Assembly: GCA_963711035.1 (NCBI GenBank)
Contig: CAVQCN010000004.1
Span: 133,904 to 197,903, forward strand
Source of the DNA: WHTK01 sp963711035
GTDB lineage: Bacteria; Chloroflexota; Dehalococcoidia; DSTF01; WHTK01
Reading direction: 5' to 3'
Length of the DNA stretch: 64,000 nt
Both the position numbers and the translations under genes were made by a program. The notes under the pieces are model-generated. The model searched no databases, had not been told where the DNA came from, and saw only the letters and a list, made by a program, of their open reading frames with translations. Below, one piece after another: positions 50,443-59,904 of this stretch; the stretch's first letter is position 1, and every line of letters begins with the position of its first letter.

Positions 50443-51360
50443 GTGGGGAGGTCGGTCATCAACAGCGAATTCAGCTTTCAGGACGAAAACGCTCGCTACC
50501 ACGAGTACGCCATCGAGGAGTATCGACCCCACGTAGAGCCGTATTACCTGCCGATCGGCGGCGAAATCGAGATGTTCACCGCCGCCTTCGAGGAGCACGT
50601 GCCGGTTCTGCTCAAGGGGCCGACGGGCTGCGGCAAGACGCGCTTCGTCGAATACATGGCCTGGCGCCTGGGCCGGCCGCTGGAGCTGACCCGCGACGGT
50701 CCGGATGGCGCTTCGTTCGACAAGGCGCTGCCGCTGATCACGGTCGCCTGCCACGAGGACCTCACGGCAAGCGACCTCGTCGGCCGTTACCTGCTCGAGG
50801 GCGAATCGACGCGCTGGATCGACGGCCCCCTGACACGCGCGGTCAAGGCCGGCGCGATTTGCTACCTGGACGAGGTCGTCGAAGCGCGCAAGGACACGAC
50901 GGTGCTCATCCACCCGCTGACGGACCACCGCCGCCTGCTGCCAATCGAGAAGAGGGCGCAGGTACTGGAGGCGGCTGAGGGCTTCCTGCTGGTCATCTCC
51001 TACAACCCTGGCTACCAGAGTGCACTGAAGGACCTCAAGCACAGCACGCGCCAGCGCTTCATCGCCATCGAGTTCGATTACCCGCCCCGGCAGCAAGAGA
51101 CCGAGATCATCGCGCACGAGGCGGATATCCCGGAGGCAATGGCTTCCGAGCTGGCCAAGCTGGGCGAGAAGGTACGCAACCTGCGCGAGCACGGCCTCTC
51201 CGAGGGCGTGAGCACGCGTCTGCTGGTCTACACCGGCAAGCTGATCCGCAAGGGCATACCGCCGAGGATCGCCTGCCAGTCGGCTATTGTCTGGGCTCTG
51301 ACCGACGACGCCGAAGTGCAGCGCACGCTCGAAGAAATCGTCAGCTCGATCTTTGAATAG
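50443..51360 (+). CDS. MoxR/CbbQ/NorQ-type AAA+ ATPase
   Basis: A 305-residue AAA+ chaperone of the CbbQ/NirQ/NorQ branch. Walker A is GPTGCGKT (residues 59-66), Walker B is GAICYLDEV (about 141-149), sensor 1 is in VISYNPGYQ, and the arginine finger lies in LKHSTRQRFIAIEF. It works with a VWA protein to remodel or insert metal into client enzymes. The likely partner is at 45227-48457, 2 kb away on the other strand, with MBL and coaE genes between. The start is unclear; GTG 50428 is also possible. Confidence 0.9.
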   Translation: MGRSVINSEFSFQDENARYHEYAIEEYRPHVEPYYLPIGGEIEMFTAAFEEHVPVLLKGPTGCGKTRFVEYMAWRLGRPLELTRDGPDGASFDKALPLITVACHEDLTASDLVGRYLLEGESTRWIDGPLTRAVKAGAICYLDEVVEARKDTTVLIHPLTDHRRLLPIEKRAQVLEAAEGFLLVISYNPGYQSALKDLKHSTRQRFIAIEFDYPPRQQETEIIAHEADIPEAMASELAKLGEKVRNLREHGLSEGVSTRLLVYTGKLIRKGIPPRIACQSAIVWALTDDAEVQRTLEEIVSSIFE

Positions 51361-51364
51361 GAGC

Positions 51365-52222
51365 ATGACCCCGCCGACGATTCGGGGCCGCCTCCTGAAG
51401 CTCCTGGCGCTGCCAACGCTCGCCGCGCTGGTGATGGTGCTTGGCCTGGCCTGCAGCTCCTCCAACAACAGCGTATCGACCCCAACTGCGGTCACGACGC
51501 CGCCGACGGCCGAGACGCCCGCCGCCGTAGCGCCGGGCGCCACGTGCGGCCCGGCGGGCAGCGCCATCGCCTCGATCCCGCGCACCGGCCAGCGGCACTT
51601 CACGGCGCCGCCAGAGATGGTCATCGACCCGTCCAAGGGCTACACCGCCGTCATCGATACTGACAAGGGCGCCATCACGATTCAGCTCTGGCCGACGAAG
51701 GCTCCGGAGACGGTGAACAACTTCGTCTTCCTGAGCTGCGACGGCTTCTACGACGGCATCACGTTCTGGCGCTACCAGGCCAACTTCGTCATCCAGGGCG
51801 GCGACCCGCGCGAGAACGGCACGGGCGGCCCCGGTTACATCTTCAAGAACGAGATAAGCGACCTGAGCATGAGCGTGGCCGGCGTCGTCGCGATGGCCAA
51901 CATCGGCCCAGACACCAACGGCAGCCAGTTCTTCATCACGCTGGCGCCGGCCGGCAATCTGGACGGCAGCTACTCGTCCTTCGGCACGGTCACGGACGGC
52001 ATGGATGTCGCCAAGGAGATCCGCGCCGGCGACGTCATCAACAGCATTACGATCCAGGAAGGCGAGCCCCAGGCTACACCAACGCCGGGACCGACGCCGG
52101 TGCCGACCGCGACGCCATCACCGGTGCCGACGACGCCTCCCACGCCGACGGGCACAGCAGGAGAAACGCCGACCGCACCGGCAGAGACACCAACGGCGCC
52201 GACACCCGGTGCGACGCCGTGA
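51365..52222 (+). CDS. Cyclophilin-type peptidyl-prolyl isomerase lipoprotein
   Basis: A 285-residue exported lipoprotein: signal segment LLKLLALPTLAALVMVLGLA then lipobox Cys (ACSSSNN, about residue 30). A Thr/Pro/Ala linker follows, then the cyclophilin domain (about 85-235) with the active Arg in ITFWRYQANFVIQGGDP and NGSQFFITLAPAG. The last 45 residues are a second Pro/Thr-rich tail. It folds exported proteins at the outer face of the membrane. Its twin is the next gene. ATG 51365 is very close to its AGGAG; TTG 51353 is an alternative. Confidence 0.88.
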   Translation: MTPPTIRGRLLKLLALPTLAALVMVLGLACSSSNNSVSTPTAVTTPPTAETPAAVAPGATCGPAGSAIASIPRTGQRHFTAPPEMVIDPSKGYTAVIDTDKGAITIQLWPTKAPETVNNFVFLSCDGFYDGITFWRYQANFVIQGGDPRENGTGGPGYIFKNEISDLSMSVAGVVAMANIGPDTNGSQFFITLAPAGNLDGSYSSFGTVTDGMDVAKEIRAGDVINSITIQEGEPQATPTPGPTPVPTATPSPVPTTPPTPTGTAGETPTAPAETPTAPTPGATP

Positions 52223-52259
52223 CATCCTCGCACCGAATCACCGTAGAGGAGGGACCATC

Positions 52260-52778
<519 letters not shown>

Positions 52779-52854
52779 CCACCGCGTGGCGGCGTCCCGC
52801 GCGTCGGGCTTCTATCGCCGCCACCGTAGATCGAGACCGGCCAAGAGGCGCTTC

Positions 52855-52962
52855 GTCATTGCGAGGAGCGCCAGCGACGAAGCAATCTCGGTTCACGCGC
52901 TGTTTTCTCCAGAGCGGCGCGCTGTCCGAGGGAGATGCTTCGCTGCGCTCAGCATGACAACG
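52855..52962. repeat. Two dispersed palindromes
   Basis: GTCATTGCGAGGAGCGCCAG and CGACGAAGCAATCTCGG (52855-52891) and CCGAGGGAGATGCTTCGCTG and CGCTCAGCATGACAACG (52926-52963), one of each main type, lie between the cyclophilin and MetE-like genes. Confidence 0.75.
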
Positions 52963-53150
52963 TCGCGTTGCAACCACCCCTTGGCGCCATCGCGTCATAG
53001 ACGACGCCTGCAGCTAGTTGCGCGAGCATCTATAGAGCCGTAGGGTAATGCGGGTTGCCGTGAACGTTCAGGTCAAGGTTCTGCACTGGCACGGCCCCAC
53101 GAGCCGATCCGCAGCGCGGCTGCCGTTGAGATTGATCGAAGGAGAGAACT

Positions 53151-54308
53151 TTGAAGCGAAGCACGAACCGGATCCTGACCACCACGGTCGGCAGCCTCGT
53201 ACGGCCGAAGGACGTCATCGAGGCGCTGCAGCGCAAGAAGGACGGCGAGCCCTTCGCCCCGGCCGACTACGAGATCATCAAGCGCAACATCCTCGAAGGG
53301 GTGAAGAAAGAGGCTGAAGTAGGCATCGACATCCCCAGCGACGGTGAGTACTCGAAGACGGGCTTCTCCGGCTACATCACGGACCGCCTCACCGGCTTCG
53401 AGATTCGCCCCGACCTGCCCAACCGCGGCGGCGGTACGACCCGCAGCCGCGACCGCCGCATCTTCGCCGACTTCTACGACAACGAGCCAGGCGGCAACGC
53501 CGGCCGCTACCCCGTATGCACCAGTGCCATCACCTATCGCGGCCAGGCGGCGACGGCGCAGGACATCGAGACCTTCAAGCAGGCGCTGGCGGGCCAGAAC
53601 TTTGAAGAAGCCTTCATCCCCGCCTGCGGCCCCGGCACCATCGAGCTGCAGCGCGCCAACCACTACTACAACACGCGCGAGGAGTTCCTCTTCGCCATCG
53701 CCGACGCCATGGCCGTCGAGTACAAGATGATCGTCGACGCCGGCTTCATCCTGCAGATCGACGACCCGCGCATCGTCACCGAGTGGGACTCGATGGACCC
53801 GGAGCCGACCGGCGCCGAGTACCGCAAGTTCGCCCAGATCCGCATAGACGCCCTGAACCAGGCGCTAAAGGGCCTGCCGGAGGACCGCGTGCGCTACCAC
53901 ATGTGCTGGGGCAGCTGGCCCGGGCCGCACTCCACCGACGCTCCCCTGAAGGAGATCGCCGAGGTGATCCTGCAGGTCAACGCCGGCGCCTTCTCCGTCG
54001 AAGCCGGCAACCCGATGCACGAGCACGAGTACCACGTCTGGGAAGACAACGTGAAGTTCCCCGACGGCAAGGTGCTCATCCCCGGCGTCGTCTCGCACTC
54101 CACGTCGCACGTCGAGCACCCGGAGCTCATCGCGGAGCGCATCACGCGCTACGCCAACATCGTCGGCCGCGAGAACGTCATCGCCACCACTGACTGCGGC
54201 TTCGCGCAGGGCCTGACCACGGCGCGCGTGCCATCCAGCATCCAGTGGGACAAGCTGCACCGCCTCAGCGAAGGCGCCCGCCTCGCCAGTCAGCGCCTCT
54301 GGAAGTAG
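53151..54308 (+). CDS. MetE C-terminal-domain-like methyltransferase
   Basis: A 385-residue protein with the TIM-barrel fold of cobalamin-independent methionine synthase. Features are TTVGSLVRPKDVIEALQR (about 10-27), DIPSDGEYSKTGFSGYITDR (about 60-79) and the zinc site His in HMCWGSWPGPH, Glu in SVEAGNPMHEHE and Cys in TTDCGFAQG. Without the MetE N-terminal domain it resembles stand-alone methyl- or epoxyalkane-CoM-type transferases. Methyl donor and acceptor are unknown. The TTG start follows GGAGAG. It ends at a strong terminator. Confidence 0.88.
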   Translation: MKRSTNRILTTTVGSLVRPKDVIEALQRKKDGEPFAPADYEIIKRNILEGVKKEAEVGIDIPSDGEYSKTGFSGYITDRLTGFEIRPDLPNRGGGTTRSRDRRIFADFYDNEPGGNAGRYPVCTSAITYRGQAATAQDIETFKQALAGQNFEEAFIPACGPGTIELQRANHYYNTREEFLFAIADAMAVEYKMIVDAGFILQIDDPRIVTEWDSMDPEPTGAEYRKFAQIRIDALNQALKGLPEDRVRYHMCWGSWPGPHSTDAPLKEIAEVILQVNAGAFSVEAGNPMHEHEYHVWEDNVKFPDGKVLIPGVVSHSTSHVEHPELIAERITRYANIVGRENVIATTDCGFAQGLTTARVPSSIQWDKLHRLSEGARLASQRLWK

Positions 54309-54331
54309 CAGGCGCAACTCGTTCGTCTCGA

Positions 54332-54367
54332 GAAGGGGGCCGTCCTGCAGGGCGGCCCCCTTCGTTT
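54332..54367 (+). terminator. Intrinsic terminator of the MetE-like gene
   Basis: GAAGGGGGCCG/CGGCCCCCTTC, an 11-base stem with a 10-base loop followed by GTTT. Confidence 0.9.
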
Positions 54368-54385
54368 AGCTGAGCAAGGCCAGCG

Positions 54386-54800
54386 TTGTCATTCTGAGTG
54401 GAGCGAAGGATCTTCCCCCGGCGGGCAGCCCATCGTCTCAGGGCGTCCCGTAGCGTCTGGCAGTGGCTCCGGGATTGCTTCGTCGCGGGCGCTCCTCGCA
54501 ACGACAAACGCCTTGCCACTCACGGCTCTGCATTCCTGCGCACGGACCGTGTGCCGGGGGAGATCCTTCGCCTGACGGCTCAGGATGACAGCGTGGCTCT
54601 GCGGCTCAGGGAGACAGCGCGGCGGGCGGCGACAATGTTGTCATTCTGAGCGGAGCGAAGAATCTCCCCTCGCCAGGCGGGGCAGTGTCCGGCTCCGCGT
54701 TCTTGCAGACGGGTCGTCTGCCGGGGGAGATCCTTCGCCTGCGGCTCAGGATGACAATGCGAGCACACTCGCTCGCAGCCCGCGTGTGATCGCTGCGGCT
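54386..54800. repeat. Cluster of dispersed palindromes
   Basis: This 415-base gap is almost wholly made of repeat units in alternating orientation: GTCATTCTGAGTGGAGCGAA (54387), GATTGCTTCGTCGCGGGCGC (54473), GGAGATCCTTCGCCTGACGG (54559), GTCATTCTGAGCGGAGCGAA (54640) and GGAGATCCTTCGCCTGCGGC (54726). Short reading frames here are by-products of the repeats. Confidence 0.8.
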
Positions 54801-54807
54801 GCAAAAG

Positions 54808-54843
54808 AAAACTCCGGCCCTCGAAATGAGGGCCGGAGTTTAT
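54808..54843 (-). terminator. Terminator of the surface-protein gene
   Basis: AAACTCCGGCCCTC/GAGGGCCGGAGTTT with a five-base loop, followed on the minus strand by TTCTTTTG. It lies 30 bases beyond the stop codon of the surface-protein gene. Confidence 0.9.
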
Positions 54844-54873
54844 TCGTAGCGCTTTCCGAACGAACGGAGAGTA

Positions 54874-57057
54874 CTACTCCTTGCGGAAGAGGAACTTCGG
54901 CGAAATGATGCCGAGGGTCGCCACCGCGAGAGCGAAGGCGCCGGCAACGACGAAGAAGTTCACGCCACCGCTGGTGTTGCTGGCCGCGAGGCCCGCGTCA
55001 CCGGTGTTCGGAGGAGTGATGACACCACCACCACCCGTGTTCGGCGCCACGATGGTCGGCGGAACTGGCGTGGCCGGAGCCGAGCAGTTCACCGTCACCT
55101 GGACGCTTACGGAGGCTGGTTGAGGTAGCCACCCAGAAGACCGCTGAAGTCCGTGTAGGCGTTGCCGGTGAGTGCCGGTCAGGTAACCAGCGCCACCGGT
55201 CGTCACGACGACTTCGTAGCTGCCCTCGTGGGTCGCTGAAGTCAGCAGGTAGAAGGTCGTCGTGCCGCCGAAGGTCTCGGCAACCGTGCTGGAGACCGGG
55301 CTCACCAGACCCTGCTGGCCCGCGATCGCACCCGTACCGGCCAGGACGCCACCGAAGTTGGTGGCAGCCTCGACCAGCGTGTGGTCCGAAACGGGCTGGC
55401 CGGCAGCGTCAGCCAGGCTGACCTGGACTGCGGCCTTCTCGCCACAAGTCACGCTCGTCGGAGCGGCCGTGACGGTGATGCCGTCAGCAACCACGGGACC
55501 GACTGCGTCGACCGTGGCCGTGTCGACGAGGTCGTCAGCGCTGCTGCGCTCGGTGATCGCCGTGACCGTGATCGGGCCAGGCGTGGCGCCGGGTGCAGCC
55601 GACCGGGTTACAGCCGATCAGGGCCGCTGCAACCGTGTGCTTGCCGTCGTTGGTCGTGAAGGAAACAGTCGACTCCTGCGTCGGGCTGCTGTCAGACTTC
55701 CAGTTCGCGGAAGCCCAGTTCTCCACGCTGCGCCGGTGCCAGCCACCTGCGCGTTCAGCGCGCTGAAGACGCCAGAAGCGGCATCGTAGTTGTCAGCCGC
55801 GCTGGCGCCGGTGAACGCGTCGGCCGAAACCGAGCAGCGGTTCACCTGGAAGAGAACGTCGCTACCGGGGTAGGCCGGGTCGCCGTTCTTGTCCGTCAGC
55901 GTGACGACGGCCAGCGAGTAGGAAACGTTGTTGTACGCCGGCAGGATCTCCACCGAGGCCGGCGAGACCGTCAGACGTCGGAGGCGCCGGGTCGCCGTGG
56001 CAGATCACTTCGATCGAACGGGGTCGCCGCCCAGCCGTGCGCGAAGTCTGGACGTAGCTCCGGAGCGAAGCTCAGGTCGAAGACGCCCGGGGTCTTGCAG
56101 GTGACGTCGACCGAGAGGTAGCCGTCCACTCCATTAGAAAGAGCGTCGGCAATGTCGTGGCAGGCTTCCTGATCGCCATATTGCGAATTCGTGAAGGAGT
56201 ACAGGAAGGTGTGGATCTGCGAGCCAACAAACTCGGCAGACGACAGCTCATTGCCCGTCACAGCATTCTCGTATGCGGGATCACCGGCCTGGCCGGCATC
56301 GTCGCAGAAGGCTGCGAAGGCTGAATTGTCACCGTAGTACCAGTCGTAGGAGTTCTCGTCCCAGTTCTTCTCGAAGTAGGACGAGATCGCGCTAGCAGCA
56401 GCCGCGATACCGACCGGCGAGATGGTGCAGGTCTGGTTCTGCTGCGAAATGTAGCCGCAGTCGATGTCGTAGTCACCCTGACCAATGGGCGTGTCGTAGG
56501 GGCTGAAATCAGGACCGACGCCGGCGGCACAAGTCGTGCTTTGCGGACCGGTACAGTTCTCACCCCGCTCGACGCCGTCCTGCAGGATGGAAAGAACATC
56601 GCCTTCCAGATCAGTGGTCGAAGCACCACAGATGTTGGTGAAGTCCGCCGGGTACAGCCGTCCAGCCATTGAGGTGGTCGGTGGCGAAATATCCGATCGT
56701 CTCTCCCGGAGCCTGGTAGAAGTCCGAATGCGGTGCGATCTGGCAGTAACGCTGGTGATGTCCGAGTTGCCGTTCTGGTCGTCGAGGTTGACGTCGACCG
56801 TTGGAACCAGCTCGTCTGATGAAGCAAGGCCGATGTCTTTGAAGTACGCCGTGAAGACCTGGGTCGGCGCCCTGGGCCATCACGAAGTCAGGCGCCGAGC
56901 AGCTCGCTGCCGTTTGCGTCCTGCGATGGAGCAGTACGTCACCGGTGGCCGCGTAGCGTTGGGGACCTGCAGCCGCGCCGCCGCCGATCGCTCCAAAGAA
57001 CAGGAGCAGACCGCCGACGATCGCCGTGGGCCACAGTGCCTTTCTAATCAGATTCAA
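54874..57057 (-). pseudogene. Cell-surface protein with sorting-type tail, broken by many frameshifts
   Basis: The intended product is about 725 residues. It starts with TTG 57057 behind AAGGAGGAA and a signal peptide (NLIRKALWPTAIVGGLLLFF). Coding-like segments then lie in changing frames: VFTAYFKDIGLASSDELVPT, PHSDFYQAPGETIGYFATDH, ILPAYNNVSYSLAVVTLTDK, and finally TAAPTSVTCGEKAAVQVSLA in an Ig-like domain. It ends PPNTGDAGLAASNTSGG, a membrane helix (VNFFVVAGAFALAVATLGII) and SPKFLFRKE. I count at least eight shifts, near 56865, 56745, 56670, 56015, 55985, 55730, 55600 and a pair at 55170-55120. No other gene here is like that. Confidence 0.8.
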
Positions 57058-57290
57058 GAAAATTCCTCCTTGCTCGTGAGAGCACAATGCGTGGGTGTGA
57101 AACCCTTGGTTCGTCATCTCTTCGTGCCCGGGCGTCCTTTTGGGCTTTGGCCCTTAGCGTCGCCCTCGGCCGAGAATCGCTGCTGCGACGCCGAGAGCCG
57201 GGGCCTTCTACAACTGTCCCGGGTATCTCCGTGAACCCTCCCTTCGCAAAGCAATTCGCCACTCTGAGGCAGAGCGGTCGAACTATATAA
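57058..57290 (-). promoter_or_regulatory. Long leader and candidate promoter of the surface-protein gene
   Basis: On the minus strand TATATA (57284-57289) in TTATATAGTT resembles a -10 box. If used, the mRNA has a leader of about 220 bases before the TTG start. No repeat or reading frame explains this leader. Confidence 0.35.
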
Positions 57291-57960
57291 CGGCGGCAAT
57301 GCGGCAAAAGTTAACGATTCGTGAGAACGAAACGCGGCCTATTTTCGCGGGTGCATTGCCGCATACTCGGTGGACGCTACCCGGACGGGTGTCTACGTGC
57401 AAGTCGGGAGTACCCGGCAACCTCACCCCTTGCTCCCGCCATCCCCTCTCCGTCGGCGGAGAGGGGACCGAGAGACGCACCGTCCGCCAGAGGCCACGAA
57501 ACGCTCGAGACGACGGGCCGCCCGCCGTAGGAGATTCTTCGCTCCGCTCAGAATGACAACGGTGGCGTCCGCTCCCGTGCTGTCATCCTGAGCCGCCAGG
57601 CGAAGGATCTCCCCACGGCACACGGACCTTAGGCAATAGCCCAAACCGGGGAGCACCAGGACGAAGCCTCGTCAGCCGAGCGCCAGATTCCTCCCTGCGG
57701 TCGGAATGACAGACGGGCGGTCGGAATGACAGATGAGGCGTTCGTCATTGCGAGGAGCGCCCAGCGACGAAGCAATCCTGGGGCACCATCAGAGGCCACG
57801 AGACGCCCTGCGACGCTGCACCGCCCGCCGAGGAGATTCTTCGCTCCGCTCAGAATGACAGGGCTGGTGTAGCCCCGGCCCCTCGTAGCTCGCAGCTGAT
57901 GGCTCGAACGCTGACCCCTCCTTCATGGTCTGGTAGGATAGGAAAGTTGAGAAAACGCCC
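57291..57960. repeat. Gap filled with dispersed repeats
   Basis: Bases 57418-57470 hold a CCCTCTCC-type inverted repeat; 57530-57562, 57578-57612 and 57834-57862 hold CTGAGCG-type units (GGAGATTCTTCGCTCCGCTC and AGAATGACA); 57744-57780 holds a GCGAGGAGCGCCCAGCGACG unit; CGGTCGGAATGACAGA is repeated in tandem at about 57700-57735. No gene is visible. Confidence 0.75.
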
Positions 57961-57975
57961 CTGGATGCCCCGCCC

Positions 57976-59289
57976 GTGACGACACAACCGCCCGATGACG
58001 AGCGACCCTATCGCGTACCGCGCAAGCGCCAGCGCCAGTTCCCTGCGCCTCTGACCGGCCCACTGGGCCAGGACGTCCCTTCTCAAGACGAACCCGAATT
58101 GCAAGAAGAGGAAGAGCGCCAGGTCTATCGCCGGCCGCGGCCCTCACGACCGGCGCAGCCTCAGCCGCCGCGCCAGGAGCCCATGCGCCCGGCCGGGCAG
58201 AGCCCGGAACCGCAGCAGCGTTCCAGCCTGGGCCGCCAGCCGCCGCAGGCCCGCCGGCCACAGCGCCCGCCCGAGCCGGAACCGCAGTACGACGACGTGT
58301 ACGCGGAAGAAGAATTCGAAGACGAGTACGACGACGGCGATTATTACGACGACTACGCGTACGACGATCAGCCGTCGCTCCTGCGCAACCCCTATCTGCT
58401 CGCAGGGCTGGCTATCGCCGGCGCCATTTTCCTGGCGGTCGTGGTCGTCGCGCTCGCAGGCACCGGCGGTGGCGGCGGCGACAACGGCGGCGGCAGCAAC
58501 AACAACGGCAACAACGCGGCCGCCGGCGCGGTGGTGCTGACGCCGGAGCCGGGCGTCGGCCTCGTCGCCAAAGCAACGGCGCCGACCACGGTGCACGAAG
58601 GCCCAGGCAACGGCTATGCCGAGATTGGCGTGCTGAACCGCAACCAGCAGATACAGGTCATCGGCCGCAACGAGGACTCGACCTGGCTGCAGATCTACTT
58701 CCCACCCAACACGCGCCTTGAAGGCTGGGTGACAGCCGCAGCGCTGGACGCCAGAGCGAGCGCCGTCGCGCAGCTACCCGTGGCGGCAGCAACCGAGATC
58801 GCGCGGCCGCCGGTGCCGACCGACACCCCGGTCCCGCCCGAGACGCCAACACCGGAGACCACGCCAACGCCAGAGACGACGGCAACCCTCACGACTGGAG
58901 GCCCCGACCTGACGATCAGCGTGCTGAACAACAACTGCGCGGAGGGCGCCGCGCTCGTCGTCACGATCACGAACGCGGGCAGCGAGCCCATCGAGGACCG
59001 CACCATCCTGATCTCGGTCGTGACGCCGCAGAGCGCCCTCGGCTCCTTCCAGGCCAACCTGCCGCTGCTCCAGCCGGGCGCCAAGATCAACGTGCCGACC
59101 GGCGAAGTGGTGACGGCGCCGCGCACCACCGCCCAGGTCGACCTCATCGATGGACCGCTGGACGTGAACAGCGGCAACAACTCGGTAACCTGTGTCGTCT
59201 CGACGGGAGCGGAAGGGACGCCGGTCGAGACGACGACGGCAGACACGCCGACCGCCGAGCCGGCAGCGACCGAGACGCCGGCCAACTGA
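57976..59289 (+). CDS. Membrane protein with SH3 and CARDB domains
   Basis: A 437-residue single-pass protein. Residues 1-135 are a long disordered Pro/Arg/Glu/Asp-rich cytoplasmic part with an acidic run of Asp and Tyr. The helix NPYLLAGLAIAGAIFLAVVV is at 137-156. Outside, a bacterial SH3 domain (TTVHEGPGNGYAEIGVLNRN to LEGWVTAAALDA, about 205-255) is followed by a Pro/Thr linker and a CARDB-like domain (PDLTISVLNNNCAEGAALVV). SH3 domains often bind peptidoglycan. GTG start. It may tie the wall to the membrane. The last residues are Thr/Glu-rich with no PPNTG motif. Confidence 0.8.
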   Translation: MTTQPPDDERPYRVPRKRQRQFPAPLTGPLGQDVPSQDEPELQEEEERQVYRRPRPSRPAQPQPPRQEPMRPAGQSPEPQQRSSLGRQPPQARRPQRPPEPEPQYDDVYAEEEFEDEYDDGDYYDDYAYDDQPSLLRNPYLLAGLAIAGAIFLAVVVVALAGTGGGGGDNGGGSNNNGNNAAAGAVVLTPEPGVGLVAKATAPTTVHEGPGNGYAEIGVLNRNQQIQVIGRNEDSTWLQIYFPPNTRLEGWVTAAALDARASAVAQLPVAAATEIARPPVPTDTPVPPETPTPETTPTPETTATLTTGGPDLTISVLNNNCAEGAALVVTITNAGSEPIEDRTILISVVTPQSALGSFQANLPLLQPGAKINVPTGEVVTAPRTTAQVDLIDGPLDVNSGNNSVTCVVSTGAEGTPVETTTADTPTAEPAATETPAN

Positions 59290-59291
59290 CG

Positions 59292-59810
59292 ATGCCAACC
59301 GCCGTCGAGCTCCGGGAATCCCTGACCGCCAGCCGGCAACGCCTGCTGCACGCCATCAGCGGCGTCGGCGAGGAACAGTTCAAGCGCCGCCCCGCTACGG
59401 ACGACGGCGCCGAACCAGGCTGGTGCATCGCCGAAGTGCTGGCGCATCTGCTCGCGACGGAGCATCTGCGGGCGGGCCGCATCGCCGCGGCGCTGGAGCA
59501 AGACGGCGCCGAGATCGAGCCATCCGACCCGGAGGCGCAACAACGGGAGGCGCGCGCCGGCCGTCACGCGCCGGTGCCGCAGCTGATCCACGGCCTGCTC
59601 GCCGTGCGCCGCGAGATCGAACTGCTGCTGCAGCGCGCTGCCAACAGCGAGAACGGCCTGCAGCGTGCGGTCGTGCATCCGCGCCTGGGGCGCCAGGCGG
59701 TCGAGTCCATGATCAGCGAGGGCATCGTGGCGCACGAGACGGAGCACGCGATCCAGATCGAGGCGCTGCGCGAGCAGGTCGGCGCGCCGCCGGTGCGGTC
59801 CGTTCAATAA
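59292..59810 (+). CDS. DinB-like four-helix protein
   Basis: A 172-residue protein of the DinB/YfiT superfamily. The metal-ligand pattern appears as WCIAEVLAHLLATEHLRAGR (first His) and the later VAHETEHAIQIEAL (His pair). These proteins act as thiol-dependent transferases or remain uncharacterised. It starts two bases after the SH3/CARDB gene stops, so the two are coupled. Confidence 0.82.
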   Translation: MPTAVELRESLTASRQRLLHAISGVGEEQFKRRPATDDGAEPGWCIAEVLAHLLATEHLRAGRIAAALEQDGAEIEPSDPEAQQREARAGRHAPVPQLIHGLLAVRREIELLLQRAANSENGLQRAVVHPRLGRQAVESMISEGIVAHETEHAIQIEALREQVGAPPVRSVQ

Positions 59811-59904
59811 TTCATAGACCTGTGACCAGGGGACGCAAAATTCACCCCGCGGAGGCGTATGGTAGGGCCGTGACCGGGCGATTAACTATCGAGGATGGGT
59901 TGCG

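Noticed and set aside
53000..53150. Cobalamin or SAM riboswitch before the MetE-like gene
   Set aside because: No B12-box or SAM-I core sequence is visible in the leader.
54398..54908. Short frames between the MetE-like and surface-protein genes
   Set aside because: They are made of the dispersed palindromes and have no start signals.
57291..57960. CRISPR-like array because of repeated blocks
   Set aside because: Units differ in type, orientation and spacing, with no uniform repeat-spacer pattern and no cas gene.
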